A DNA stretch of 64,000 nucleotides from Sarcomyxa edulis (taxonomy: Eukaryota > Basidiomycota > Agaricomycetes > Agaricales > Mycenaceae). The position numbers were made by a program, and so were the translations under genes. Below the pieces are notes generated by a model. It did not search any database. It saw nothing but the letters and a program-made list of their open reading frames with translations, and was not told where the DNA came from. Location of the stretch: NCBI GenBank assembly GCA_009761415.1, contig QUOL01000004.1, positions 868,001 through 932,000 of the forward strand, read 5' to 3'. This document shows, piece after piece, positions 1 to 11,881 of the stretch. Positions within the stretch are counted from its first letter, which is position 1. Each line of letters begins with the position of its first letter.

Positions 1-3000
1 ATCAGGCAAAACAACTGTTGCTCGGGCGTACGCAAAATTTTTGACATCCAGCCAAGTACTTCCGGGGAGCGAGTTCGTCGAGACTACTGGATCACGATTA
101 GCCAATGACGGTGTACCCGGTATCAAGAAACTAATCGAGAACGTTATAAATGCCGGAGGAGGAGCGATCTTTGTGGACGAAGCCTACCAATTGGCAGGTG
201 AACACAATTTTCAGGGGAGTCAGGTCCTCGATTTCTTGTTGGCCGAGATGGAAAACAATGTCGGGACAATAGTTTTCATCTTGGCCGGCTATAACAAACA
301 GATGGAGAAGTTCTTTGAACACAATCCTGGTCTCACAAGCAGGGTACCGTATACACTCCAATTCAAGGATTATACGGATTCGGAACTCCAACTTATGCTG
401 GAGCAGCTGATCCGAAAAAAATACAACGGTCGCATGAAGGTCGAAGATGGTGTACATGGACTGTACGGGCGTATCGCCGTGCGACGTCTAGGTAGAGGTC
501 GAGGCAAGGAGGGATTTGGGAATGCAAGAGCACTTCACAACATGCTAGCAAAAATCGCTGAACGCCAAGCTGAACGACTCGCTGGGGAGCGCCGGAAAGG
601 CCTCACACCTAACGACTTCATGCTGATGAAGGAAGACTTGATTGGACCCAATCCTTCCCAAGTACTTCTCAACAGTGCATCTTGGACGAAGCTTCGATCC
701 TTGACTGGTCTGTCGGCCGTTAAAGAGTCCATTCGCAGTCTATTTAACCTCATAGAGATCAATTACCAACGTGAGCTAGAAGAAAAGGAACCAATACAGA
801 TGTCTCTCAATCGCGTGTTCCTCGGATCACCGGGGACAGGTATGTCTCGTTCATCTCCTAGTGAATCCCCCAATTAACGATCAGGACAGGGAAGACAACA
901 GTAGCCAGATTGTACGGTCAGATACTTGCAGATTTGGGATTGATCAGTAATGGAGAAGGTATGGGATACCCTTCGATCTTCAAAAATCTTTGTTGATTAC
1001 AGCGCTGCCCAGTCGTCATGAAAAACCCTGCAGACTTCATCGGAGCTGTTCTGGGAGAATCGGAGAAGAACACAAAGGCTATTTTGGCGAATACAATCGG
1101 GAAAGTATTGATCATCGATGAGGTATGTTCTTGCGCCGAAACGCAAATGTACTGCCATTTTCATCCGTTGTCACCAGGCATACATGTTGTACGGAGGTGC
1201 AGGTGGTCCTGGGAAAGGAAATGATCAATACAAGGTACGTCCAGAGCTATTCTCAATTGATTTCCTTTGTTCTTACTTTGGACTTGTAAGACTGCTGTCA
1301 TCGACACGATTGTTGCAGAAGTGCAGAGCGTTCCGGGCGAAGATCGATGTGTCCTGCTGTTGGGGTACAAGACTCAAATAGTTGAAATGTTCCAGGTGAA
1401 CAAGCTTCGTTGATCATTGCTGCAAGAACTCATCGTCACTGCCTTTCCTCACTCCAATAAGAACGTGAACCCAGGGTTATCACGGCGTTTTGATATCGAG
1501 AATGCCTTCCACTTTGAAGACTTCAGTGATACCGAGTTGTCGGAAATTTTGGATCAAAAGCTCAAGTCGCAAGATCTCGAAGCCACCCTCGCTGCTAAAA
1601 AGGTCGTCATCGAGTTATTGGGTCGCCTACGAGACCGTCCAAATTTTGGAAACGCCGGGGAAGTCGAAAACCTTCTCGGTCAGGCTAAGAACCGTTATCA
1701 GACCCGTCAAAGGTCTCTGCCGGTAGCTCAACGGTCTTCTGACGTGAAATTTGAACCGCAGGACTTTGATCCCAACTTTGATAGAGGTGTCAATGCATCT
1801 ACAAACCTCCAGAAATTGTTCGAGGACATCGTAGGTTGCGACGATATTGTCAAAAAGCTCGGGGATTATCAGAGGATTGCTCAAGCGATGAAATTGAAAG
1901 GCGCAGACTCCCGGAATCGCATTCCAACAAATTTTGTATTCAAAGGCCCACCTGGTCAGTTTTCCCTTGGAATATTCATTGTGGACATCCCCTGACATTA
2001 GCACTCATATCTAGGCTGCGGGAAAACTACAGTCGCTCGAAAGTTTGGACAGATCTATTATGACATGGGGTTCCTTTCCTCGGTGGACGTTATCGAATGC
2101 TCGGCTTCAGACCTTGTAGGTCAATACGTTGGACACACGGGTGAAAAGACGAAGCAACTCTTCGAGAAGGCACTGGGACATGTGCTGTTCATAGACGAAG
2201 CGTACAGGCTTCGTGAAGGGCACTTTGCAAAAGAAGCTATCGACGAGTTGGTCGGACTTCTCACCCAAGAGAAGTTCAAATCGAAGATGGTCGTGGTGTT
2301 GGCTGGCTACACGGCCGATATCAACCAGTTGTTGTCCGTCAACACAGGACTTTCGAGTCGATTCCCAGACGAGATTGTATTTCGAGACATGGAGCCAAGC
2401 CAATGTCTGGAGGTCTTGTGCAGAGAGTTGAAGAAGGATGACATCCAGTTCCCCGAACTCTCCGATCCAAATTGCTCGAGCTACTTTACTATGAGCTATC
2501 TAGTATCGCAATTGGCCACCCTCCCTGGCTGGGGAAATGCGCGCGATATGAACACCCTCGCCCAGCAGATGTCCAACATAGCTTGGAAATCGGTCGCTGA
2601 AAAGCCAGACGCGAAATTGACACTATCTTTCGAGGACGCCGAGGCATGTATACGTCAAATGTTGATAGAACGACGCGAACGGTCCGAGAACCTGCCTCCT
2701 AGCCATGAACGGCCATTGATCCGCCCGCCTGTACAGCAGATGCCCGACGCTCCAACCCCACCCCAGATAGCTACATCCAGCCGTTCCGCGACGGCCGCTA
2801 TACCGCTCCCCAAACTGCCCACGCCGAAACTCGAAGAGGCGGAGGCAGATCAGATCGCCCGAGACGACGACCGCGATCAAGGGGTTACGGATGCCGTATG
2901 GAAGCAGCTACAAGCTGACAAACGCTCTGCAGAGGCACGAGCGAAGACCGGCCAAGAAGTTATTGTCAAACTAGCTGAGAGCCTGGCTGAAGCTACTCAG

Positions 3001-3333
3001 CGCGAACGACGAGCTGCAGATGCTCAACAAAACCTCGCCAAGGCGATCGTAAGGGACCGATTGAAGGAGGCTGGATTGAATGAAGCTAGACGCCTACAAG
3101 AACAGATGCGATTGAAGGAGATCCAGGTGAAGGCCGAGCGCCAGCGAATCGCTGATGCTCTTGAAGCAAAACGAAAAGAGATGGAGCAGAAACGTCAGCA
3201 AGAGGAAAAGGTACAGAGAAAGCTGCGCGAGATGGGTGTCTGTGTTGCTGGTTACCGGTGGATCAAGCAGGAGACTGGATACCGCTGCACAGGCGGATCT
3301 CATTTCATAGCCAACGCCTCTCTTGGACTTTGA
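1..3333 (+). CDS. Multi-AAA ATPase of the CbbX/SpoVK type, 3' part (5' end outside window)
   Basis: Read in seven exons: 2-839, 890-958, 1013-1122, 1178-1234, 1291-1395, 1462-1954, 2015-3333 (996 codons in window, frame open to TGA). The window opens inside a Walker A (SGKTT) and contains three successive AAA modules. Module 1 has IFVDEAYQL as Walker B. Module 2 has GSPGTGKTT rebuilt across the first intron, then VLIIDEAYML. Module 3 has GPPGCGKTT rebuilt across the last intron, then VLFIDEAYRL. Each ends with a GLxSR arginine finger. After module 3 comes a proline-rich linker, a charged coiled coil (about 2900-3230) and a Cys-containing tail (GYRWIKQ...GYRC). This is the layout of the large fungal relatives of CbbX-type remodelling ATPases; the substrate is unknown. 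The true start and any extra N-terminal modules lie to the left of the window. Confidence 0.9.
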
Positions 3334-4028
3334 GTGTCTTGAAACTTTTCTTGGATGTATGCTAGATTCCGGTTTATGGGACGCATTTTGTATGAGCTAT
3401 CCTTCTACCTCTAGATAGCGATCGAGGTGTATAATATTCTCGAGGATGAATCGAAGCTCGTGCGTGTGAATCCGTAAGGCTATACCGTATATCTCTACTA
3501 GGAAGGCCATGTTACCAGTAGTGCGTTATAAGGGTCCTGATGAGAGTTTTAGTTTCGAAATCAACTCGAAATCGAGCCTAAGTGTTGCAGACTCGGAGTC
3601 GAAGCAGAGGTCTTCATGTGAAAGTTTATCTTCCGCCTTGCAGAAAGTTCTTCAATGGATGATCGACTTCGTGATCGTCTGCTCAGTCACCACACTGAGT
3701 CTAGCACCTCATACTCCATCATCATGACTGTCAAGACAGTACTTATTCGCGATTCAGGAGGATAATACTGCTGTCTCTGCTGATTCTACTCTGACTGATT
3801 TTCGTTATTGAAAACGTCGGATAGGATCCGGCATAGCGACCAAACACGTCGCGTCACATCTCGTGCAGGCGAAGCATCCGGTTGACATCCGGCCAAAATG
3901 GCATCGCTATTTACACAAACCTCGCCTCAAAGACTACTCATATGCCCTCAGGTCTTGTATAAATATGGCTATCGATTCCATCCCAGCAGCACAAGCACTG
4001 TATCACCTCACCAAGTCTTCGATTTAGA
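3334..4028. other. Intergenic, no gene recognised
   Basis: Holds the 3' flank of the AAA gene and the promoter of the monooxygenase. A 72-codon open frame at 3509-3727 has no family features and poor context, and I do not call it. Confidence 0.6.
3958..3965 (+). promoter_or_regulatory. TATA box of the FAD monooxygenase gene
   Basis: TATAAATA lies 64 bases before the chosen ATG at 4029. That spacing fits a short leader in a TATA-driven fungal promoter. Confidence 0.6.
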
Positions 4029-6201
4029 ATGAGCTCCGAGTCACCCTCAGTACAACCTGTGCTAATCGTGAGCCCTCACGGTCGTGTCTCTCATTCAATT
4101 GCACATTATTGATGTCATTGATCTTTAAGGCGGGTGCAGGGCCAGTTGGCCTTGTGCTAGCGTTATCTCTCTTGAAAAATGGAGTTCCAGTACGCATCAT
4201 CGACAAAGCTCCCGGATCTAGAATCGGCTCTCGCGCTCCTGGAATCATGGTAAAATCCCAAGAATTATCGAACATCTGGGTAGATACTCACCAGAAACTT
4301 GTAGCCCCGTACCCTCGAAGCATTCAAGATGTTGGGCCTTGCTGACGACATAGTCAAACTAGCCAGATATGTGGCTCCCATGACGCTGTATCAGCCACCC
4401 GAAGGCGTCAAGGTTCTGAAGTTAATCGAAACTGAACAGAGGATAGACCCTACTCCTACATGCCTATATGTGAGTCAGATTTAACTGCGTGTTTGTCTCC
4501 TGATAATTGTAATCTGGCACTAGACAAGGGCGATCATTTTGGGGCAGTCTTCTTTGGAAGAAGTTATCATCAGGGCACTTGCGAAGTATTCATGCGAGGT
4601 TGAACAGGCCGAGCTGGTGTCTTTTGAGCAGTCTACTGACTTCGTCACAGCGCACTTGGTAAATTGTAAAGAAGGGAAAGACGTGTCGGAGATCGCACAC
4701 TTCCAATACTTGGTCGGAACCGACGGGGCTCATAGTGTTGTAAGAAGACAGCTTGGACTGGCATTTATAGGAGACTCCAGAACCGAACACATGCTAGTCG
4801 GCGATATGTGTGTCGAGGGACTGGCCACGGATGTGAGTCAACATCGCTTATTCCTTGATCGACTGCTAATTTTTCTTGTAGCAATGGCACATGTGGGGAG
4901 ACGCTACAACGGCCATGTTCGTCATACCTCTATCCTTGCTGCATGAATCTCACCGCTACTATGTCTTTCCAGGACCATCATACGACCTACAGAATTCGAT
5001 AGCGTGTTCAATTTCATACTCCTTGGATCCAACATTACTCCCGACAGCGCCAAGTTTGTCACAGACCATGAAGAGCTAAAGAAGGTACTTCGCTCTGTGA
5101 CGGGGAGGAATGATTTGAAATTCGGCGACATCTCATGGATATCGTACTATACGTGTGTTTGATGCAATACGCCGAAGAACTGTCCATGCTAAATCTTTGT
5201 TGATTTAGCCCTAGTGTCCGGATGGTGAATAAATTCGGGGAGGGACGTGTTTTCGTAGCTGGAGGTGAACGTTCTGCTTGGATCTTCGAGGTGGCTTTTA
5301 TTGACAGTAAATCCTCCAGATGCCGCCCACGTTCACAGGTAAATAATCGGCACAATTAGTAGTCAATGCATGCTGAATCTTCCTCTCGTTCGGATAGCCC
5401 GGCAGGTGGTCAGGTCCGTCCTCTATTTTTCCTCCAGTTCCTACCGAAGATTCAAATCTTTTGTCTCAGGGAATGAATTCTGGAGTACAAGATGCATTCA
5501 ATCTAGGCTGGAAGCTTGCTCTTGCTCAAAAAGGACTCGCCAGCGCATCTCTTCTAGAAACATATACCGAAGAACGTCGCCCCGTGATAGCAGAGGTGCT
5601 CAGTCGTTCCACGGCCCTCCTCAAAAAGTCTGTCGAGTCTGACGTCAAAAACGATGACTCCGGTTGGAAGCGCGGAGCTCAACTGCTCCAGTTGGGTATC
5701 AACTACAGATGGAGTTCTATCGTAGTTGATGAACAATCCGAGCTCTGGTCCCCAAAGGATCCTATCCAGGCCTACAGTAAACTCCCCGATGGAAAGCTTC
5801 GTGCGGGGGAACGTGCTCCAGACGCTCCTAACCTCCTAAACGCGGTCACCGCTGAATCAACAAGCTTGTTCAGCATGTTCGACCCGTCCTGTCACATAGT
5901 CCTCTTTCTCTCCGATAATCCCGACCAATACTCGTCTGTGCTTTCCTCCCTTCAATCTTACCCTGAAGGCACTATTCGCTCCGTGGTCATTCAGACGACA
6001 ACGGCAACTGTCCCTCCGTCACAATCTGGCACTGTTCATCCGGATTTTACGTTGGTCGATAGCAAAGGACATGCTTATGACGCGTATGATCTTTCTGGAG
6101 GATGTTTCGTGGTAGTTGTTAGGCCTGATGGAACGGTTGGGGCCATTGTACGAGGAGAAGATGGGTTGAAGCGCTACTTTTCTGGCATACTTTCAATATG
6201 A
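4029..6201 (+). CDS. FAD-dependent monooxygenase, phenol 2-monooxygenase / PheA-TfdB-like
   Basis: Ten exons: 4029-4067, 4130-4249, 4305-4469, 4524-4832, 4882-4916, 4973-5152, 5209-5264, 5320-5338, 5398-5413, 5470-6201, giving 556 residues. The N-terminal Rossmann FAD motif is GAGPVGL, formed just after the first intron. The second FAD motif is [15 protein letters not shown]. The third, VAGDAAHVHSPAGGQGMN, is assembled over three introns with exons of only 19 and 16 bases. The C-terminal about 170 residues match the thioredoxin-like domain of phenol hydroxylases. The family uses NADPH and O2 to hydroxylate aromatic rings; the substrate here is not determinable. One donor (4917) is the unusual GTTCGT, required to give [10 protein letters not shown] in frame. 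It converges with a dehalogenase gene 165 bases downstream. Confidence 0.9.
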
Positions 6202-6366
6202 TCGAATATCTTGGGCAGAATGGACGCCAGGTATTCCGGAATTAGCACTGGGGTATGGAATCTGGATTTGGTCATTGTCTTCGATCGTCGATATACATAG
6301 TGCATAAATTCCACCGGCTATGAGACAAGGTACATATATACAAAAATCCTGCAATGCTCTGGCGGC

Positions 6367-7507
6367 CTACTGTGTCTTCCCGAGGATATTCGCCAGTTCG
6401 ACGAAAGAATCTACCACAAGATCAACCTCACCGCCATCCTTCTTACTCTTTACACTGTCGCGAAGCCCTTTGTCTTCAGTCGGGCGCCGGACGTATATGG
6501 TTTTCATTCCGTTAGCTGCCGCACCGCGAAGATCGTAAATATGGGCAGCAACCATGGCACACTTGTCGGGTGGCAGAGAGAGGTGATGAGCGCCACCGAG
6601 ATAGACTTTCGGGTTACTGAGTAAGGAAGTAGAAACACAATATGTTTGTAAATTCTTCTCATGAATGATTGAAATGTTGGAGGAATATGAGACGAACGGT
6701 TTGTAAGATCCAAATAACTCTCCTGAGAATATCGTATCCCAAGGGAGATCGGCGTGTTTGGCCTGAATCATACGTGCGCATTGAGTGGACCATTGCTCAT
6801 TCAAGAAGGCAAAGTGATACTCACCATGTCAAGCAAGAGACGGACATTGCCATTGGAAAGAGTCGCAATTATTTTTTGCTTCTTTAAAGCGTATAAACCT
6901 TCCGTTGTGTCGGGCCATCCTGAGAGTCCATTTAAGAATTGAGATTACGAGCAACATTTGGTGTTGAAAGTCTTTCACCATTCAAGCGATGCCACACGAG
7001 AACCAAGTCGTCCTTTTGTTTCTCGTTCCAGATAGAGGCAAGTTGAGACCATTTTGGAGACGCGAGCATCGATTCCAATATCTGTATGGCTTGGTTAACG
7101 GTACGTGTTGACAAAGTGAGTGGAGGCTAATCTACCTCTCTATGCATAGCGTCAACACTTGCAGGACCTGAGCCTCCTTCTGCTACACGCTTGCTGAATA
7201 ACACGGAGCAGGATCAACATGGCTATAGATGAAATAGCCCCTAACTTAAAACGGACGTAGTGTTGTAGTATCCCTGGCGCCACTCCGTCGCGAATGCCGC
7301 CCAATCGATAGATTCTAAACGTCACAACGAAACACGTAGGATTCGAACGGGTGAGTTGCAAGTTCGCACACACGTACCTCCAGGAAGCAATCTGTCACCC
7401 TCTGCCTTGAGTTCGTTTGTAACAGATCCATGCCAGTCGACGACAGTCCCGAAAACATCGAATAATAGAGCTTCAACGCCTTCCATCTTCAGATATATGT
7501 TTTCCAA
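6367..7507 (-). CDS. Haloacid dehalogenase, type II (L-2-haloacid dehalogenase-like)
   Basis: Seven exons on the minus strand: 7378-7507, 7257-7314, 7136-7193, 6979-7081, 6825-6919, 6698-6762, 6367-6616, giving 252 residues, the usual size. Motif I is LLFDVFGTVVDW with the nucleophilic Asp. Then come WAAFATEWRQGY, motif II SNGN, the motif III lysine in GSYKPNPKVYLG, and a terminal MVAAHIYDLRGAA block. This combination is typical of fungal type II dehalogenases that displace halide from 2-haloacids through an aspartyl ester. A second Met at 7486 is an alternative start. Donor 6697 is GTTCGT. It is tail-to-tail with the FAD monooxygenase. Confidence 0.9.
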
Positions 7508-7802
7508 AGGAGGAGAAACTCGAGTATCAAGCGGATGAGTAAAGTGGGAGAATGAGAAAGTTCGACCAAGACGATCGGTTGATCGAGCCGGTCCTTCTTT
7601 CGGCTACTACCCGGAAGACGATTTCCAGCTAGTACGTTCTCCACTTCAACCACCTCATTTGCAAGTCACCTCGACCTTCACAAACTTATCGACGTTTCCA
7701 GACTGCGCCGCTGCTCTTGCGTTTCGCGAAAGAGAGCTCACACCCTGAAAACGAGAACTTGAAACCACAAAAACAGGTTTTTTCTAGATCCCAAATGGGA
7801 GC

Positions 7803-8360
7803 ATGCAATGTCCCCCGCAGTTGTCATTATGTTTAGCTCGTATGCACCGTATGTACACGTATCCTGTCGCTTTGAAAATTCACGAGCATAAAAAATTCCA
7901 GATATATCAAACCCTGCAAAATTTCGACGGTTGAAACAATGTGCAGTCGCGTCTGAAGTCTCGGGATTGGTGAAAGTAAGCCTAATTTATACCAATCACC
8001 CACATATTCTGAGATAGGTGACCCTTAAATATCACTAGAAAGGAAAACCTGGTGTTCTGGTAGTCGAGGGCGACAAAGAATCATTGGCAACTTTCTTAGC
8101 GGGAGTCCGACGTGAGCCGTCGCATTTCAGCATGTTTATGAACCCAGATGTCTCATAGTTATGCATGTCCAGGTCTACGATACCTGGATTTCCATCATGT
8201 CAATACGCTCCCGCTCTCTGTAGACGATAGAACGCGTATTGCTCAGCCGAGAACAGGACTTCACGAAGTCGAGGACATGAAGACGCTGATCCACGCTCTG
8301 GATGTTATCGGGAAAAAAGACTGGTTCAGAAAGGAGATGAGGATGAGAGGCAGTGAATGA
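7803..8360 (+). CDS. Small DUF1115 (RWDD2 C-terminal type) protein
   Basis: Modelled as exons 7803-7848, 7902-7975, 8039-8111, 8173-8360 (126 residues). The C-terminal two thirds resemble DUF1115 of RWDD2 proteins: HHISNPAK, then GKPGVLVVEG, then LRYLDFHHVNTLPL and GLHEVEDM. No RWD domain is seen ahead of it, so either this is a DUF1115-only protein or an upstream exon has been missed. The first exon is the weakest part; it is chosen because it gives the phase needed for HHI. Function unknown. Confidence 0.65.
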
Positions 8361-8694
8361 TGTCTTGCGTATAGAGGCAACGGATGTTTTGCTTCGCTAT
8401 AATTGTCTAGCACTCAGTTTCTCGTTCTTCAGGATGTCTTCATGCTCTCCGAACTTCGGAACCTGATACGAACCTCAGCGAAGCTACCCAGACACATTCT
8501 TTGACTGTCCGTTCGTGCACCTCGAAAGTCTGATTGAGTGTGTTGCGCGACCATCGTGCTATGAGGATTATCATGGTGACGGCTACATTTTCAAGATAAG
8601 AGTCCTGCGCAGAGCGCATGAAACGTCCACTGCAAGAAGAACAGAAGAACAAGAACGAATCGAGTCAACGACACAATGACTAGAAAAGCAAGGC
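8361..8694. other. Convergent 3' intergenic region
   Basis: Lies between the stops of the DUF1115 gene (plus) and the DUF1295 gene (minus). Short minus-strand frames here have no recognisable features. Confidence 0.6.
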
Positions 8695-10185
8695 CTATTG
8701 ATCCTTCTTCTCGGACACATCTCCCCAAACCAAATTCTCGATTCTCTTATGATCATCCTCATTCCACCTGAACCAGAATGTCCATTTGATCGTTGGGACC
8801 CCAAACATACCCACTCTGTTCTGATAAGCTGCGTATGCGACAGGGTATTTTGACAGAGTGATGGATTCGGTGTAGAGGGTGGACGAGACGAAGAGGACGG
8901 AGAGGACTAGAGCTGGAGTCAAAGGAGCCAAGGGCTCGATGATGGGTTTCAGATGGAGGTAGAGGGGGACGATGAGAGGCATGTGTTGAGAGGTTGCCAT
9001 GATGATAGACGGGACCTGCCAGAGCTTGTCGATGACGACAGAAAGCGCAGGGAGGGAAGGAGGCGGGGGAGCCAGGAGGGGTATCAAATTGATTATCCAC
9101 TAAATCGAGAGGTCAGATCATATAAGGAAACAGAGAGACAGTGCGTCGTGAGAAAGTGCTTACCCAAAAGCTTTGTTCACATGCGAAATTCGGATGCCTG
9201 CTCCATGCCCAAAGACCTCGGGTCACAAATCCTCTTTTAGCGTCAGCCTTTGTCCAGTTCAGACGCGCACCGGGCCATTGTGCTTTCGGGTCGTATGCTT
9301 TCGGTCCACCAACTTCGACTTCTGTGCCGCTCGAATTGTGGACTTTATTGTCTGCACTGAGCACTGTGGGAGTGGCTGCGGAAGAAGGTGAGGCTAAATA
9401 GGCTTGCTTGAATGATTGGAACGCGTATTGTTGATTGTCTGCTGTGAATTCGAGCGCAAGAACTAGGAGCGCGGCAGAGGCGAGTACATAATCGGAGGTG
9501 GATAGCGGGTTATGAGGTTGTTTCGTTGCTGCGAGATGGGCCGGGAAGCCCAAGAGGAGAAGGATTACATTCTGGATTCCAGCTAGAAAGGGGCTGAGTT
9601 CCTTCTCTTCAAACGACAACAACATAACATACCGATGAAAGTCAGGTTTACGATTTGGAAAAACCAAGCGGGAACCTGTCTGCGAAGAACGACCCATCGA
9701 TAGTCTTCGTCTTTTCTGGTTTGCGAGGGAAAAGGATTGGGGTAAGAACATGAAAAAGACGCGATTTGAGGCAATCATAGATACAGGTTGAATAAACCAC
9801 GACGGTATGTATTATAGCTCAATCTGCACATCCAGACAGTCTGTGAAAAGAAGAGCAAAATATATGGAAGTGACAGGAGGTGTAAGTGCTGTTCTTTACT
9901 CACGACCAACCCTAGCATGAGCAACGCTCTCGGACTATAGCTTCCTTTGACCTGGATGCTAATCTCCTTTGGCGTATAAGGTGTAATATACGGAACGATG
10001 GGATCCTCAGGCCATAAAGGCAATAATGCGAAATACGCAGTGTAAATTGTTGGGAGAAAGGTCCAGACGCGGTCGACCTGAGAGACATTTTTTGTGATGA
10101 TAGACAGGATATACGTGGTTATTGTAGAAAAGAGACAGAGCTGGAGGGGCCAGTGCAGAGCTGGTGGAATTGGAACATCAGCCAT
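8695..10185 (-). CDS. DUF1295 / steroid 5-alpha-reductase-like membrane protein
   Basis: Five exons: 9904-10185, 9785-9840, 9633-9715, 9164-9582, 8695-9099, giving 414 residues. It is strongly hydrophobic with several membrane segments (for example VILLLLGFPAHL, PALVLSVLFVSS). Landmarks of the family are SQVDRVWTFLP near the N terminus, LSYNTYRRG...EDYRW across two introns, and the ORGANISM-typical C-terminal SRHPNFACEQSFWW followed by YAAYQNRVGMFGVP. DUF1295 proteins belong to the isoprenylcysteine methyltransferase/5-alpha-reductase superfamily and are probably ER proteins acting on lipid substrates; no substrate can be inferred. Start at 10185 is the first Met and leads directly into the family N terminus. 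Confidence 0.88.
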
Positions 10186-11339
10186 GATGGTGGGAGGATG
10201 GACTCAGACTGCTAGACCGGACTGCCCGACACGCGACTAAAAGTACTCTGCTATTATTAGCATGGCCTCACATCTTCATCGTCGCAACGAGTCAAGCCTA
10301 CGTGTCTCTAACTCTTGCAAATGACGATTTCCTTCAGACGAAAGTATCTTCCTTATTGATGATGATTATGATTATCCTAACACTTCTGAGTAGATCGATT
10401 CATGATCTGTTCCATCTGCTATCCGCTGATCTAGGTCTGCAATCCACCGGAATCACGATTGAGAGCTGAAATCGTCGTCACGATCATCGTCCACTGAAAG
10501 AAGGTGTTTCCAAAGAGACTCGATAAGCTCGCCTGGGCGGCCTCCATCGCGATCAAGATGTCAGGGATTTCGACGACGCGACTGTCGCGTCAAAGGCTAC
10601 CTGACATGATAGGGACGATACATAAAAGGCCTTCTAATCAGGGCGCTGCTTCAAGAATATAGAGCCTCTCCTCTCGATGTAAAAGAAGAGAAAGAGTGCA
10701 CTCTGGAGTACGTTTGTAAATCGGCTGGGAACGCGGGGGAGGAGACCTCGCAGGAAAGTTACTGGACGATGTAAGGCAGAACGGAAGGCGATAGATTCCA
10801 ATGTGAGAGGACAGCCATTCAAAGTCACGAGAAAGAGCTCAGGCGTCTTGAGTCGATACGATGACTCAAGACCAGTTATCCGTGGACGAGACAGTGCTGA
10901 TGAGATGAGAGCTCCAGACCGAGACATGCCTCCGACACCTGGAGGGACATCATTTGTGCGAGTCGAGTCCAAAATTCGAGAGTCCGTGCCATATCTCTGA
11001 AACTGAACTAGGGGCCAACTCCAATACAGTAGGCTTGTCAGTGTCACGGTCGTGCCAAATCTTCAGACTCTGTAGAGATGATTAGCGTAGTCTCTCCGAT
11101 AGACAAGACCACGAACATACCTGGTGTTCTATATCTTAGAACATCTCCTCATAATCAGTGCATCGAGTGCCAACGCGCGTTCGCCGCCGTTGAACGCGTG
11201 ATGAAAAATTAAATCCAAAGGAGGGCCACTACGTCACGCGTCACGGCTCGCGTGACTCAAACTTCCACTGACACTGTCACTCACGAGTCACCACACGGTA
11301 AAAAAATCAAACGACGCGTCAAAAGTCCTCGACGACGCG
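10186..11339. other. Divergent intergenic region with an ambiguous open segment
   Basis: Separates the DUF1295 gene (minus) from CTF8 (plus). From about 10560 to 11047 several frames are open on both strands: a 137-codon minus frame (10634-11047) and a basic plus-strand frame ending at 11000 (ending KIRESVPYL). Neither shows a family signature or clear splice sites, so I do not call a gene. The last 150 bases carry the CTF8 promoter motifs. Confidence 0.5.
11194..11319. promoter_or_regulatory. Three MluI cell-cycle boxes (MCB) upstream of CTF8
   Basis: ACGCGT occurs at 11194-11199, 11236-11241 and 11314-11319, the last 20 bases before the CTF8 ATG. In yeasts ACGCGT is the site for MBF (Mbp1-Swi6), which switches on replication and cohesion genes at G1/S. 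Function here is inferred from motif and target gene. Confidence 0.6.
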
Positions 11340-11881
11340 ATGATAATACCGATCAGCATACAAACTGCATCTGACACAAAGCTCCCATCTGGATTGGTCA
11401 AAATCTCGCACGACGAGGTCATTTTAGTCGAACTCCAAGGCGCGCTTGAAGTCGAATGTAATCATGACAGTGAGAGGGACGGAAAGCTTGTTGGGAAGTT
11501 GAAGATTGATGAGAATACGGTGAGTCGTTACTCTCATATCAATGGAAGTCTTGTCATTGAAACAGATTGCCATCTGTCTCCTCTCAGACGAGACCTACTT
11601 TGTCCATAGGACATCATCTACTCGAAGGCAAGATTGCCACTCTTCCGAAACCACTTGCAGTCCTTCTACGATCTCAATCTGATCCTCGAAATCATGCCCC
11701 TCCTTTCACTGTAAACCATGACCTAGATGAAGACGGGGGCGCCATGGACGTCCAGGACCTTGGTTTCGATAAACCTGCTCAGACTACCGTCGGATGGGAC
11801 GTAGTGGCTGTTGTAAAGAGGAAAATCGTCTTTTCGAATAGACCTATGCCGATCGTCGGGAGACAAATGGCCACAGCCTAG
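11340..11881 (+). CDS. CTF8: Ctf8, subunit of the Ctf18 alternative clamp loader
   Basis: Two exons, 11340-11519 and 11588-11881, 157 residues. The Ctf8 pattern is clear: EVILVELQGALEVE, GKLVGKLKID, then across the intron PTLSIGHHLLEGKIATL, and PKPLAVL. The C-terminal tail includes WDVVAVVKRKIVFSNRPMPIV. Ctf8 binds Dcc1 and the C terminus of Ctf18; the complex loads or unloads PCNA and supports sister-chromatid cohesion in the nucleus. The start is the first ATG and lies just after the third MluI box. Gene converges with the GMC oxidoreductase. Confidence 0.88.

Noticed and set aside
3509..3727. 72-codon plus-strand frame after the AAA gene
   Set aside because: Isolated, Ser-rich by chance composition, with no splice or promoter support.
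7315..7377. tRNA-like B-box (GTTCGAATCC on the minus strand)
   Set aside because: It lies in a 63-base intron of the dehalogenase gene, too short for a tRNA, and no acceptor stem or A-box pairing could be found.
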